Assembly: GCA_014621425.1 (NCBI GenBank)
Contig: JAANBB010000221.1
Coordinates: 1-64,000, forward strand
Length of the DNA: 64,000 nucleotides
Source of the DNA: Cylindrodendrum hubeiense
Taxonomy: Eukaryota > Ascomycota > Sordariomycetes > Hypocreales > Nectriaceae
Direction: 5' to 3'
Position 1 is the first letter of the stretch. Each line of letters starts with the position of its first letter. Under the pieces are notes generated by a model. It made no database searches. It was not told the origin of the DNA and saw nothing but the letters and a program-made list of their open reading frames with translations. Positions 21,725 through 31,906 of this stretch are shown piece by piece. The translations under genes were made by a program, and so were the position numbers.

Positions 21725-22090
21725 GGAGGTTTGACGGCGACGGCGTTTTATTTCGCACAGCAGGATTTGCATGGGACTGCGTTGCGACATTGCAGGGGGA
21801 TTCCGGAGTTCACAGGAAACGGAGTGGCGACTTAACTTGTACCGAGAACGAAGGCTACGGGCGCACGATACCTTTCTCTTATTGTCATGTCGGGACTTTT
21901 TCAACGTCTCCCAAGAGAAACACATTTGTCGTTCCTGAGTGATTGCAGTAGCTTGATGGAAAATAGACGCCAGCCAGGCGCTCTCTTGGAGACGTATCTC
22001 TTGGAGACGTATCTCTTGGAGGCGCATCACTCGGTTCCGCGTCTTAGTTCTTGTATATTCTTTTCTTTCTTTTTTCCACTTCATGATTGC
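21725..22090. other. Convergent 3' regions with a short tandem repeat
   Basis: 366 bp between the TFIIS and cysteine-synthase-like stop codons. It contains a 15 bp unit (CTCTTGGAGACGTAT type) repeated about three times near 21983-22027. Otherwise AT- and T-rich 3' sequence. Confidence 0.5.
21983..22027. repeat. 15 bp tandem repeat in the TFIIS/cysteine-synthase-like convergent region
   Basis: Three near-identical copies of a unit reading CTCTTGGAGACGTAT; the third diverges at GGCGCATCA. It lies in the 3' untranslated zone of both neighbours. Confidence 0.8.
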
Positions 22091-23431
22091 TCATGTTGTT
22101 TTGGGTATCCCTAGCTCAGAAAACAAGTCGGACGCCTCGTTATCACCTGTATGATCCATCTCTTTGATGTGCTTCCAAAATTTGCTGAGGTGGCGCGAGC
22201 CCGAATCGCATAGAATGGTAACTACTTGGCTCCCTGGCGGCAGGGTCATGGCGGTGGCGACGGCGGCGACGCAGTTGACAGAGCTGCTGCTGCCCACGAA
22301 GATGCCGTCGTGCTCGACCAGCCACCGGGCCATATAGAAGGCCTGCTCGTCTGTAACCCTGACGGCGTCGTCGATGAGTTCGCGCCCGGCCTCGAAGTTC
22401 TGCGTGAGGCGAGTGATGCCGATGCCCTCCACCATGGTGTCCACCTGCTGGCGACGCCGTGTGCCCTCGCGCTCTGTTGGCGAGTACATGACGCCGTGGC
22501 GGACCTTGTTGTAAAGACCGCTGCCCTGGGGGTCGGCGAGGACAATCTTGACGGTTGAGAGCTTCTGCTCTTCCTTGAGGTACTTGGCGACGCCGGACAT
22601 GGTGCCGCCGGTTCCTGCACCGGCGACGAAGGCATCCAGCTCGCCATTCGTCTGTCTCCAGATCTCAGGACCGGTCGATTTCAAGTGCGCCTGCCAGTTG
22701 GCCTCGGACTCGAACTGGTTGGCGAAGAAGCCCTGGCTCCCATCCCGGTGCTTCTCAGAATGCTCGGCGGCGTGGCGGCGGGCGAGGTTGACGAAGTGGT
22801 TCGGGCTGGTGATGGGCGCAACGGTGACTCGCTCGACGGTGGCGCCGAGCTGCAGCAGCAGGTCCGACTTCTCCATAGCCATGTCGTCGGGCATGCAGAT
22901 GTGCGCGCGGTAGCCCTTTGCGCGGGCGAGGGTGGCGAGCGAGATGCCGGTGCTGCCCACGGTGCCCTCGTAGATGGTGTCGCCGCGATGGGGCACTAGC
23001 AGGCCCTGCGCCTCGGCCTCGCGGATCATGTTGAGGGCGACGCGGTCCTTGGGGCTGTTGCCGGCGCCGTTGAGGAACTCGGCCTTGGCCAGGATGGTGC
23101 GGCCCGTGGCCTCGGAGAGCGACCGGATCTTGATGAGCGGCGTGTTGCCGATGCAGGCCTCGATGCCCTCGCCGGGACTGTCGTGCGCGGCGACGTGCGC
23201 CGAGGCGGATTCATGGTCCTCTAGCTTGACAGGGCTGCCCCAGAAGAGGCTGCCGCGGTGAGAGTCATCTCCTGGGGCCGGGAGCGTCCCTCGTGATCGC
23301 CGCTTGCGCTGGTAGCGACGTTCGAGGTCGGGATAAGAGTCTTTAAAGCCAAGCGTCAGCAGGATGCCCGCTGTGAAGGCAAGTGCGAGGGCGGCGGTGC
23401 CGTAGGCCCTGGGGTGGTCGCTCAGGGCCAT
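22091..23431 (-). CDS. Membrane-anchored cysteine-synthase-like PLP enzyme (Cys12/Mcy1-type)
   Basis: A single frame of 446 residues. The N-terminus (about 10-29, YGTAALALAFTAGILLTLGF) is a hydrophobic anchor, followed by a basic linker (RRYQRKRRSR). This is the arrangement of yeast Ygr012w/Mcy1 on the mitochondrial outer membrane. The catalytic domain has CIGNTPLIKI, the PLP-lysine segment NSPKDR (Lys 128), GTVGSTGISLATLA (substrate loop), AGAGTGGTMSGVAKYL (phosphate loop) and GSSSSVNCVAA near the C-terminus. The family is fold type II beta-replacement, as in O-acetylserine sulfhydrylase. Whether this membrane branch really makes cysteine is not established. Length agrees with fungal orthologs. 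It lacks the C-terminal CBS domains of cystathionine beta-synthase. The gene is GC-rich and intronless. Confidence 0.93.
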   Translation of the reverse strand: MALSDHPRAYGTAALALAFTAGILLTLGFKDSYPDLERRYQRKRRSRGTLPAPGDDSHRGSLFWGSPVKLEDHESASAHVAAHDSPGEGIEACIGNTPLIKIRSLSEATGRTILAKAEFLNGAGNSPKDRVALNMIREAEAQGLLVPHRGDTIYEGTVGSTGISLATLARAKGYRAHICMPDDMAMEKSDLLLQLGATVERVTVAPITSPNHFVNLARRHAAEHSEKHRDGSQGFFANQFESEANWQAHLKSTGPEIWRQTNGELDAFVAGAGTGGTMSGVAKYLKEEQKLSTVKIVLADPQGSGLYNKVRHGVMYSPTEREGTRRRQQVDTMVEGIGITRLTQNFEAGRELIDDAVRVTDEQAFYMARWLVEHDGIFVGSSSSVNCVAAVATAMTLPPGSQVVTILCDSGSRHLSKFWKHIKEMDHTGDNEASDLFSELGIPKTT

Positions 23432-23866
23432 TGGATATTTCCCCTTGTTGGAGACAGATCCAGATCGATCAACTGAGCGAGTCGGAAATGTGGTGTCGAA
23501 TTAATGGCAGCCCATGATCGCCGACGGGCACGAAACGTCGAGTCTTGGCGAAACTACCGAAGGGTTCGAGAAGCGGCCGTGCGCGGAGCATGTCGTCATG
23601 TTTAAATGGTGGGGGTGGGCACTAACAAGATGGATTCTGGTCGTGCCAGGTGCTTAAACACAGATATTCTATAGGAATTGGAAAATATTAATAGGCTCCT
23701 TAATTTTGCCTTACTTTTCATTTCTCGATTAATCCATTGACTAGTCTGTCTTTCCCAAACAGGTAAATACTTCCACCCTGCCTCCGAATACGGGTCATGG
23801 AATTGACCTCTACAACCACTTTGCGCGCCAGTTGAGGTTCCTGCTCTTGTCGTCGATGAAGCCGGC
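23432..23866. other. Upstream region of the cysteine-synthase-like gene; no gene seen
   Basis: This sequence contains the promoter of the minus-strand PLP enzyme and an AT-rich patch near 23655-23740. Short frames overlapping the small gene at 23867 in other registers have no support. Confidence 0.4.
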
Positions 23867-24121
23867 TTAGAACTCCCAGAAGTATCCGTGCTTGTCGGGA
23901 CCTGGTTTCCACACTTCCTCTCCCTTTCGTATCTGACGCCCTCGTTTGTAGTCCCTCCACATTTTTACGAGACCACCTCTCTCTTTCGGCTGTGACCGTA
24001 GCTTCATTAGGCGTTTCGGGGTGCCACAAGGCGCTGGCTCGTACACATGAGGTGGTTCCAGGGGACCGTTGTCTCTGGTCACTATCCTGGTCGAATTCAC
24101 TACCACCGACGATTCGGGCAT
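23867..24121 (-). CDS. Possible small protein, unknown function
   Basis: An uninterrupted 84-codon frame starting MPESSVVVNSTRIVTRDNGP and ending PGPDKHGYFWEF. It is basic, with a Pro-rich middle (LEPPHVYEPAPCGTPKR) and a Lys/Arg/Trp-rich end. The composition looks more protein-like than that of nearby random frames, and it sits alone between two gene promoters. I see no signal peptide, membrane segment, zinc site or known domain. No intron is needed. It could be a lineage-specific gene or a chance frame. Confidence 0.35.
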   Translation of the reverse strand: MPESSVVVNSTRIVTRDNGPLEPPHVYEPAPCGTPKRLMKLRSQPKERGGLVKMWRDYKRGRQIRKGEEVWKPGPDKHGYFWEF

Positions 24122-24811
24122 GATACCGATTTAGGCTATTTTTATATGGAAAATCGGGGTTGAGGGGGTTGAGGCTGGATACCTCAAGATGAATAAAATG
24201 ATATAGGACAGAGAAGTGAAACGAGACGATGATCTTCGATCGGTCATGGGCGTATGGTCCTTAATAGCCAGGAATGTCACCCAAATATGATTGAGTCGAT
24301 TGTGATAACATAGAGGGAAGCTTAATGAGGGTTAATCTCTGCAGATACGTCCTAAAGCATGATGATGATGCTGGGTACGTCAAACCACCTGCGTCTAACA
24401 CCGGCCTGGTGTTTGCACGTCCGCATATACGCCCGGGTAAAGTTTCTTGGATATCATGGTAATATTCCAAGCCTCCTGTCGGTCTAGACTTAAACAAAAG
24501 AGAGGAATATTTAGATGCATAAATGTCTTCCAGAGTTCAACAACCATCTTGTGCAATGCCCCGCGCGGAACATAAGCTCATAAATACACGCTTGGACAAG
24601 GCTCGGAGGCTCTCGAATAGGAAATGTCTCGTATGATTAGCGCCTGGGATTCCAGCGATTGAACTCCCCTGGTTTACTAAACGCTCACCCGAGGTACACC
24701 CGGGAGGAGCTCGGGCCAATGGCCTTACCCACTTGCTCGGCTTTCATCGCTCAACACCAAAAAGTGCCCTCATGATGCCGCTGGTGCCAACACCCGCCTC
24801 GCCAGCATAGC
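24122..24811. other. Intergenic; NDUFAF7-like promoter; no gene seen
   Basis: 690 bp without a supported gene. A short inverted repeat CCGATTT...AAATCGG lies near 24125-24155. Low GC in the left half rises sharply just before the next start. Confidence 0.45.
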
Positions 24812-26462
24812 ATGGATTCCCCCATTGTGGCCCAGCTCTTCCGCCAGCTCTTCCGCCACCGCCCACCCGGCTGCCAGGGCCAGCTGCCGCACCTGCGCAA
24901 TGGCCTGCGTAAGGGCGCCGCCCCGGCTGTGGCTCACGGGAGCCGCAACGCCCACCAGAGCCGGTCTTACATCGCTCGACCCTCGCGCGATCGTGGCATG
25001 AAGACGAACGAGAGTCGCTGGCAGCAGCGCACGAATATCCTGCCCCCGGACCGTTCCGGCGAGTTTGCAGAGTATCCCTACATCACCATGCAGGAGCTCA
25101 AGCAGCGCACCGAACGGCCTCGCAAGGTCAAGATGCTGCTCCGCGACTTTATCGACGGCAAGCTCTCTCTCTTCTGCTCCCCCAATGCCCACGGCTAACC
25201 CATGATCCCCCCCGCAGACAGTCTCTACAACCCCCACTACGGCTACTTCTCCAAACAGGCCGTCATCTTCAGCCCTGGCGAGCCCTTCGACTTCCCGACG
25301 ATGCGCGACGAGATCGAGTTCCAGGGCATCCTGGGCAAGCGCTACACCGAGTTCGAGGATATTCTCGACGACCGAGACGGCGAGAACCCGACGCGCCAGC
25401 TGTGGCACACGCCCACGGAGCTCTTCCGGCCCTACTACGGCGAGGCCATCGCGCGCTACCTCGTCTCCAACTACCGCCTCACCACGTACCCGTACCACGA
25501 CCTGCTCATCTACGAGATGGGCGCCGGACGCGGCACCCTCATGCTCAACGTCCTCGACTACATCCGCGAGGTCGACCCGCAGGTCTACGCCCGCACCAAA
25601 TACAACATCATTGAGATCTCGTCGTCTCTCGCCGCCCTGCAGAACCGCCACCTGCTCTCGTCGGCCGCCTCGCGCGGCCACGCCGACAAGGTCGAGATCA
25701 TCAACCGCTCCGTCTTCGACTGGGACCAGGTCGTGCCGTCGCCCTGCTTCTTCCTCGCCATGGAGGTCTTCGACAACTTCTCCCACGACGGCATCCGCTA
25801 CGACGTCGCCACCGAGGAGCCGCTCCAGGGCCACGTCCTGATTGACGGCGACGGCGACTTCTACGAGTTCTATGTCCACGAGCTCGACCCCATCGCCGCC
25901 CGCTACTTCCGTGTCCGCCATGCCGCCACGGGGGGCAACTATCCCAAGCCGTATCCCACCAACCCGGCCTTGCGGTATCTTTCCACCAAGATGCCTTTCG
26001 CTGCCAACCTCTCCGACCCGGAGTTCATCCCCACCCGCCTCATGCAGTTCTTCGACGTCCTCGAGAAGTACTTCCCAGCCCACCGCCTTGTCACCTCCGA
26101 CTTCGACTGGCTCCCTCAAGCCGTTAAGGGCTTAAATGCCCCCGTTGTCCAGACCCGGTACCAACGGCGTATGGTGCCAGTGACGACTCCCCTGGTAAGG
26201 AATCCGCCCCGGCAAGCCCCAATCATAGCTGTAACTGACATTCCCGCCGTAGGTCCACCAGGGCTACTTTGATATCCTCTTTCCCACCGACTTCCGCATC
26301 ACCGAGGCCATGTACCGTGCCATCACGGGCAAGCTGACGCGGGTCATGTCTCACGGCGACTTCATGCGCAAGTGGGCGTATGTGGAGGATACCGAAACGC
26401 GCAGCGGCGAGAACCCCTTGATCTCGCATTACCGCAACGCCAGTGTTCTAGTAACAGTGTAA
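24812..26462 (+). CDS. NDUFAF7/MidA-like SAM-dependent methyltransferase (DUF185), probably mitochondrial
   Basis: Spliced model: 24812-25157, 25218-26194 and 26253-26462, giving 510 residues. The first intron is GC-AG: donor GCAAGC at 25158, branch GGCTAACC, acceptor CCGCAG at 25217. It restores FID-DSLYNPHYGYFSKQAVIF, the expected family sequence. Reading through instead hits a TAA at the branch site. The second intron is GT-AG. The N-terminus is Arg-rich and acid-poor (MDSPIVAQLFRQLFRHRPPG), consistent with a mitochondrial presequence. The SAM-binding motif is IYEMGAGRGTLMLNVL, and YNIIEISSSLAALQ and FLAMEVFDNFSHD follow, both family hallmarks. Human NDUFAF7 dimethylates an arginine of complex I subunit NDUFS2. 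The fungal branch differs in its long N- and C-terminal parts, so the same substrate is only inferred. It converges on the AlaRS gene. Confidence 0.9.
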
Positions 26463-26714
26463 CAATAGAAATGATAGAAGAACGACCTGTAGATGTCGGA
26501 AAAGAATATACCCCGCTATGGAACCACCAGCGAACACGATCACGTTCATGGCCGTTCAAAACTAACATGACACCATTTCACATAACGTCTATAAATTTTC
26601 CCATTCATTTGTCTGACCGGGCTCCAAGCCCGTTGCCTGAGCTACATGATCTCATTCCCAAAACCCGCGCAGAGAGTAACAATACGTCCGAAAAGTTTGC
26701 TCCCAATATCCATT

Positions 26715-29327
26715 CTATAGCTTCAGCTTCTCACTGAGCCACTTTGTCGCCGTCTCGACACCGTCGTCGATGTTCTCGGGCTTGGTGCCCTGGCCCTGTC
26801 GCGAGGGCTCCTTGCCACCGGATCGACCGCCGATGACCTCGGACACGGACGCAGCCCAGTGCTCAGCAGTAACACCCTGAGAGGCGAGGTGCTAGAGAAA
26901 ACATGTTAGGATGGTGTTGTTTTAGTAGGGGACATGAATGGAGACTTACAGTTCCGACGTAGACACCGTGCACGACGGCACCCTCCTCCTTGCTACCGCC
27001 AAACATGTAGACGGTCTTGTCCTTGTTCTTGCTCTGGAAGTGCTTGACCACTTCGGTCAGAGCCTTCGTGTTGGCACCAATAGGCAGGCGGCCAACGAAC
27101 CACTTAGAATCTTCGTTGGTCTCAAAGTGCTTGAGGACAGCGTCAAGAGCGGTCTTGGACTCGGCCTTCTGGCGCTTCTTCTGCTCAGAGACGACGGAGG
27201 TCGAGATCTTCTGGAAGCGCTTGTTGAACTCCTCCTTGGTAAGGGTGGAGATGACAAGCTGGCTGAGGTCCTGAGACACGGCCTTTAGCTGAGCTTCCTT
27301 CTCGGGGCCGAAAGGCAGCTTGTCAAGAGCATCGAGCTTCGTGGAAAACTCGTTGGCCTCGAGCTGAACACGATGCGCAGCCTCGCCAGTGTAGGCAATG
27401 ATACGGCGGATGCCCTTGGCGATACCGCTCTCCTCAACAATGATGAGATCCTTGATCAGGCCGGTGTTCTCAACATGAGTACCACCGCAGAACTCAACAC
27501 TGTACTTGCGCCACTCAGCGTTCTTGGGGTCGGCAAGCATAGTATCAATGTCCTTGCCGATAGAGACGACGCGGACGGGGTTAGGGTAAGTCTCTCCAAA
27601 GACGGCACGGCATCCCTCGATCTGGCGCGCGAGGTCCAAGTCGACCTCCTTGGCAAAGATCTTGGAGTTGTTCCTGATGTACTTGTTGGACATATCCTCA
27701 ATCTTCTTCAGCTCGTCAATCTTGACGCCAGTCTTGTGCGAGAAATCGAATCGAAGCTTCTCGTTGTCCACGAGGGAGCCCTTCTGGTTCACCTCATCGC
27801 CAAGAACCTCGCGGAGGGAGTGGTTTAGAACGTGAGTACCAGAGTGGTTGTTGCGGATGGGCGACCGGCGGAGTTCGTCGTACTCGCAGATAACCTCATC
27901 ACCAGACGACACCACGCCGTATTCTACGTATCCGCTGTGAAGGACGTAGCCACCAAAGTTCTGGACATCCATAACCTTGAACTCGACAACATCGTCAATG
28001 ACGAGTCGTCCACTGTCGGCGATTTGGCCGCCAGACTCGGCGTAGAAGTTGGTGTTATCAAGCAAGATTCCGAGGGCAGTCTTCTCGGGGAGCTCCTTGG
28101 TTGACTTGTGGAAGCCCTTGCCATCGTAGATCAGTTGCACCTTGCCCTTGCTGTCACCCTTGATAAACTTGGCGTCGTCGTTGGTTCGGGGAATCTGGAG
28201 CTGCTGCTCCAACTCGGCAATCTGGTGAACATTGAGCTTAGCGAAGGTCTGGACAGACTCCTTGACAGCCTTGCTAGCCTCACGGGCCTTGATCTTGGCG
28301 GCCTCGACCTCCTCGTCGTTGATCTCGAGGTCTCGCTCTTCCGCCATCAATCGGGTCAGATCGACGGGGAAACCAAAGGTGTCGTATAATCGCCACACAA
28401 CATCACCATCAAGCTTCTTTGCGTTGTCCTTGAGCGCCTGGGCGGCGTATCGCTCGAATTGGGCCTCGCCACGATCCAGAGTCCGCGCGAACGCAACCTC
28501 CTCCTCATCAAGGATCTCCTTGATGACATGCTGGCTCTTGACCAGTTCCGGGAATTGTTCACCCAACTGTTCAACCAAAGCCGGGAGAATCTTGGAGAAG
28601 AAAGAACCGATTTCGGCGTTGAAGTATTTCCTGGCATATCGGACACCTCGTCGCAGGACTCGTCGGACAACGTAGCCTCGGCCATCGCTGTTGGGGACGG
28701 CACCGTCGGCGATGGAGAAGGATAGAGTTCGGATGTGGTCGGCAACGACTCGGTAGGCGGTATCAAGTCCGTCGACATCGTCCTTTCCATACTTGTCGGT
28801 ATAGAGGCGGGCGCCGGTGACGTCTTGAATCTGCTTGAAAAGAGGGGTGAAGCAGTCGGTGGCGTAGTTGGAGATGGTGTTTTGGAGGGCCGAAACCAGA
28901 CGCTCATAGCCCATACCAGTGTCAATGTGCTTGGCAGGGAGCGACTTGAGGCTCCTGTCCTTTTGGCGATCGTATTGCATGAAAACGTTGTTCCAGATCT
29001 CAACAACCATGGGGTCGTCCATGTTGACGAGGCTGGAGGCGTTACGTCCACCAAGCTTGTCGTAGTGAATTTCACTGCAAGGACCACAAGGACCTTGGTC
29101 ACCCATTTCCCAGAAGTTATCCTTCATGTTACCCGGCAAGATGTGGTCTTCGGCAACACCAACCGAAATCCACAGGTCCTTGGCTTCGAGATCGGGCTCC
29201 AGGCCCATAGCGGCGTCGCCCTCGAAGTATGTGACGTAGAGGCGGTCGGGGTCGAGGCCATAGGTCTTGGTGAGGAGCTCCCACGACATCTGGATAGCTT
29301 CCTTCTTGAAGTAGTCGCCAAAGGACC

Positions 29328-29358
<31 letters not shown>

Positions 29359-30061
29359 GTAGCTGTCCTTGCCGACATCGTCGAGATCGTTGTGCTTACC
29401 GCCGGCACGGATGCACTTCTGGCTGTCGACGGCGGCCTTGAGACCGGCCATGGGGTCCGTCTTGCCAATGGTGCCGAGGAAGATGGGCTTGAACTGGTTC
29501 ATGCCCGCATTGGTGAAGAGCAAGGTGGGGTCATTGTGAGGGACGACGGAGGATGAGGGGACTGCAATGATAAGGCGTCAGCGACTATTCGGGTAGAAAA
29601 AAGATGATATAAACAGAAGCAGCATCGCGGATGAGCGTCAAGGCATCGACGAAGCTATCTGGAGTGGCGGGGTGGTGTGCCCGCACCGCCAAAGTGGTGT
29701 TCATACCTATGGTGTGGCCCCTCTGCTCGAAGTACTCGAGAAAGGTCTTGCGCACGCGCGCAGCGGGCCACTGGAGCTCGGCCATTGTCGCACGGGAACT
29801 CGAAAAGGCGCGGCGATGCAAAGGGAATAAGTCGAGGAGAAGCCGGTGCGTGGACGGTCGCAGGATCGCGGCGGCGGAAAATGATCGGTGGTTGCGGTGG
29901 TAGTGGAGGAGTTGCTGTGGTTGTGGTGGCGGCGGAGTGTAGAAAGTTCTACAAGAATGAGTCAAGAATACATAAGGCCCGCCGACGCCGCTACAGCAGC
30001 GCGACAGCCCGCGCCCGGCCGAGCTGCTGCTGCGACGACTGCTGCACGTCCTCGTCCACAT
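26715..30061 (-). CDS. ALA1: Alanyl-tRNA synthetase, cytosolic and mitochondrial forms from two starts
   Basis: Spliced model for the cytosolic form: complement of 26715-26891, 26950-29561 and 29707-29785, giving 955 residues from [20 protein letters not shown]. An in-frame ATG at 30061 extends the first exon by 92 residues rich in Arg, Ser and Ala and lacking acidic residues. The extension ends [10 protein letters not shown], a classic mitochondrial processing signal, so a 1047-residue mitochondrial precursor is likely. Class II core: [30 protein letters not shown], then [16 protein letters not shown]. The editing domain carries [14 protein letters not shown] (HxxxH) and [10 protein letters not shown] (CxxxH). 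The C-terminal domain ends WLSEKLKL. The small last exon was missed by reading straight through the final intron (donor GTAAGT at 26949). No separate mitochondrial AlaRS is seen here, in line with dual targeting in yeast. Confidence 0.96.
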
Positions 30062-30264
30062 CCGGGGCAAAGCGCGACTCCGACTCGACTGGATCCGAGA
30101 ATCAATCCCGTCAGCCGCATCACTCGCAATCCAATTCGCCGATAACCCAGAGCCTCACCCTGACTGCGTGCTGTTTGTCGCCTTTGGTTTCTTGCCGACC
30201 CTTTTTTTTGTATGTTAAGGGGTCAGAGTTCCTTTTTTGTGGCGGGGGAATTTCGTCGGCCCAG
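30062..30264. promoter_or_regulatory. Short divergent promoter between ALA1 and the gene at 30265
   Basis: Only 203 bp separate the upstream AlaRS ATG from the start of the rightward gene. If the upstream AlaRS start is used, both transcripts must begin within this tight interval. A T-rich patch (CCCTTTTTTTTGTATG near 30199-30214) lies in the middle. Confidence 0.45.
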
Positions 30265-31040
30265 ATGATGCTGCACGGAGCGCAACCTCCCTCCGCCGTG
30301 CCGGCCACGCCCGCTGTCGCTGCTGATGCTGCCGCTGAGGCCGGCGACCAGCAGCAGGTGAGGCTGCATCGACGCAAGAGAAAGGCCGGCACGCAGGAGA
30401 ATGAGCGTCTCCATAAACGCCTGAGCCTGCTCAATCTTGGTGTGTATTTCCCTTTGCTCCCTTTGCTCCCTTTGCCCGTCCCGTCTCCTTTCGAATGACG
30501 CAAGCTGACACGTCCCTGATAGAGAAGGGTGGCAACAAGCTGTACGTCCCCGTCGAGACACCCGCATCCTCACAAGCCAGCAACTCGGCCTCCGCATCGC
30601 GCTCCGCAACCATGCCCGATGACACGATGCAGCTAGACGACTCGAAGCACAAGGTGTACATTTACAACATCGACGACGAGCTCTCCTCTGACAGCGAGTC
30701 TTCGGATGATGGCAAGCTCGTCTTCCTCCCAAACATCGAGAAGCACCTCCGTGCCACTCGCATCCCCCCTTCCATCTTGGCCAACAAGGAGGGTGAGGTT
30801 GCAGGCATGGAGGTTGTGCTCTACACCGACCCCAAGTCGCTGACGGTGCCCGAGGGAAAGGACAGCGTCCGCAAGGCTATCATCGAGTCTCGCCGCCGGA
30901 CGAGGGAGCAGCAGCGGCTAAAGAGGGAGACCAAGGACATCGATGCTACGGAGGCGACTCCTTTAACTAACAATACGACCATGCCATCCAACATGACACC
31001 TGGGGGTGACGATGACTCCGACGCAATGGACGTGGATTAA
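30265..31040 (+). CDS. Conserved fungal acidic protein, function unknown
   Basis: Spliced model: 30265-30439 and 30523-31040, giving 230 residues; the intron is 83 bp (donor GTGTGT, acceptor GATAG). Exon 1 begins MMLHGAQPPSAVPATP and contains a basic stretch (RLHRRKRKAG), a candidate nuclear signal, then ENERLHKRLSLLNL. Exon 2 contains HKVYIYNIDDELSSDSESSD and KLVFLPNIEKHLRATRIPPS, followed by MEVVLYTDPKSLTVPE and an Arg-rich helix (SRRRTREQQRLKRE). The end is very acidic (DDDSDAMDVD). The middle block reads like a conserved folded motif, and I believe related proteins occur in other filamentous fungi, but I cannot name the family. No membrane segment or enzyme motif is visible. It is divergent from ALA1. 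Confidence 0.8.
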
Positions 31041-31299
31041 GACGTCAGTTGTTTTACTACATATACCCAGGTAGGAGTTGGAGTTCCGGATGTGGTTTAT
31101 TCATGCAGCCCAGCAATGTCCTTAAGTAGAGGTACTAGGTCTTTTCATCTATCTACATACTATAGATGCATCCGTCCAGTCTTAACATTGTTTAATCCTT
31201 ATCTTGCCCGTCCGTGAAGCCATCGATCCAGTGTCTACCAGCGATTCAATCGTACCCGATCTTGATGGTCCATCCTTATCCCCCGATATGTACTTTTGC
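31041..31299. other. Convergent 3' regions
   Basis: 259 bp between convergent stop codons, AT-rich, with ATACTATAGATGCATCC near 31158-31174. It contains CCCAGGTAGGAGT, a weak relative of the GGTAGGT words. Confidence 0.35.
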
Positions 31300-31906
31300 C
31301 TATCTCGACATCGACGCGCGGCGGTCCGTGGTGGCGGTTGGTGACTCAGAGTGTCTGGCCTGCATCGGGTCGATCTTGGTGCCTCCCGCAGGTGGCTCGT
31401 AGACGGGAGGCCGTGACGGGTCATAGACGGGCGGCGGCATGTTGTACATTTGGTAGCCGTTGGGCGGTGGATAGTACGCAGGTTGGGGGTACTGGTAGCT
31501 TGGGTCGTGCTGGGCCCGCACTCGTCTGCTCACTAGGCACTATCGCAGATGTCAGTTGGCTTGGTCCATCGAGCGGCGGGTGGGAGAGCGTGGGAAGTGA
31601 TTACCCTGTGATATGCGAGAAGCGGCAGTCCCTTCTTGAGTCTTGATTTGGCGTGCATGTATCCGCCGATGACCCAGACCATGAACAGCACGGTGAGGGT
31701 GATGAAGACGGTCCATTTGACGATGACGCCCGTCTGTCGCAATCAGCGTCCAGCACCATCGATAACACGTCCGAGCGGCGACTTACTTCGCTATACCACC
31801 AAGGAATATCACGGCCGTCGTCCGACAGGTATTCCCAATTCTCGTCGTCGACATCGGTGTCGTCGGCTCGACGCTGCAGCAGCGTCCATTTCGCAAAGGT
31901 CGCCAT
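31300..31906 (-). CDS. Rcr-like single-pass membrane protein (chitin/Congo-red resistance family)
   Basis: Spliced model: complement of 31300-31539, 31605-31733 and 31787-31906, giving 162 residues. The start is MATFAKWTLLQRRADDTD. The lumenal/extracellular N-terminus ends DIPWWYSETG. One transmembrane helix follows (about 45-65, WTVFITLTVLFMVWVIGGY), then a basic cytosolic stretch HAKSRLKKGLPLL. The C-terminal half is Pro/Tyr-rich: SYQYPQPAYYPPPNGYQMY and PPPVYDPSRPPVYEPP. The layout fits Rcr1/Rcr2-type proteins, whose PPxY-like motifs recruit Rsp5 ubiquitin ligase for membrane-protein sorting; PPPVYDP is PPxY-like with one extra residue. For exon 3 the acceptor GCGATAG at 31540 was chosen because it alone keeps frame. 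The specific role in chitin deposition is inferred from the yeast family. Confidence 0.82.

Noticed and set aside
23020..23214. Short Arg/Pro/Ser-rich frames on both strands in the cysteine-synthase-like gene
   Set aside because: They are shadows of the GC-rich coding frame.
24770..26119. A 449-codon minus-strand frame opposite the NDUFAF7-like gene
   Set aside because: It is antisense to clear family coding sequence. It has a monotonous Val/Glu/Gly/Leu composition from high GC at third positions and no domain.
28735..29556. A 273-codon plus-strand frame inside ALA1
   Set aside because: It is antisense to the AlaRS catalytic core, which carries all class II motifs. It is an artefact of codon bias.
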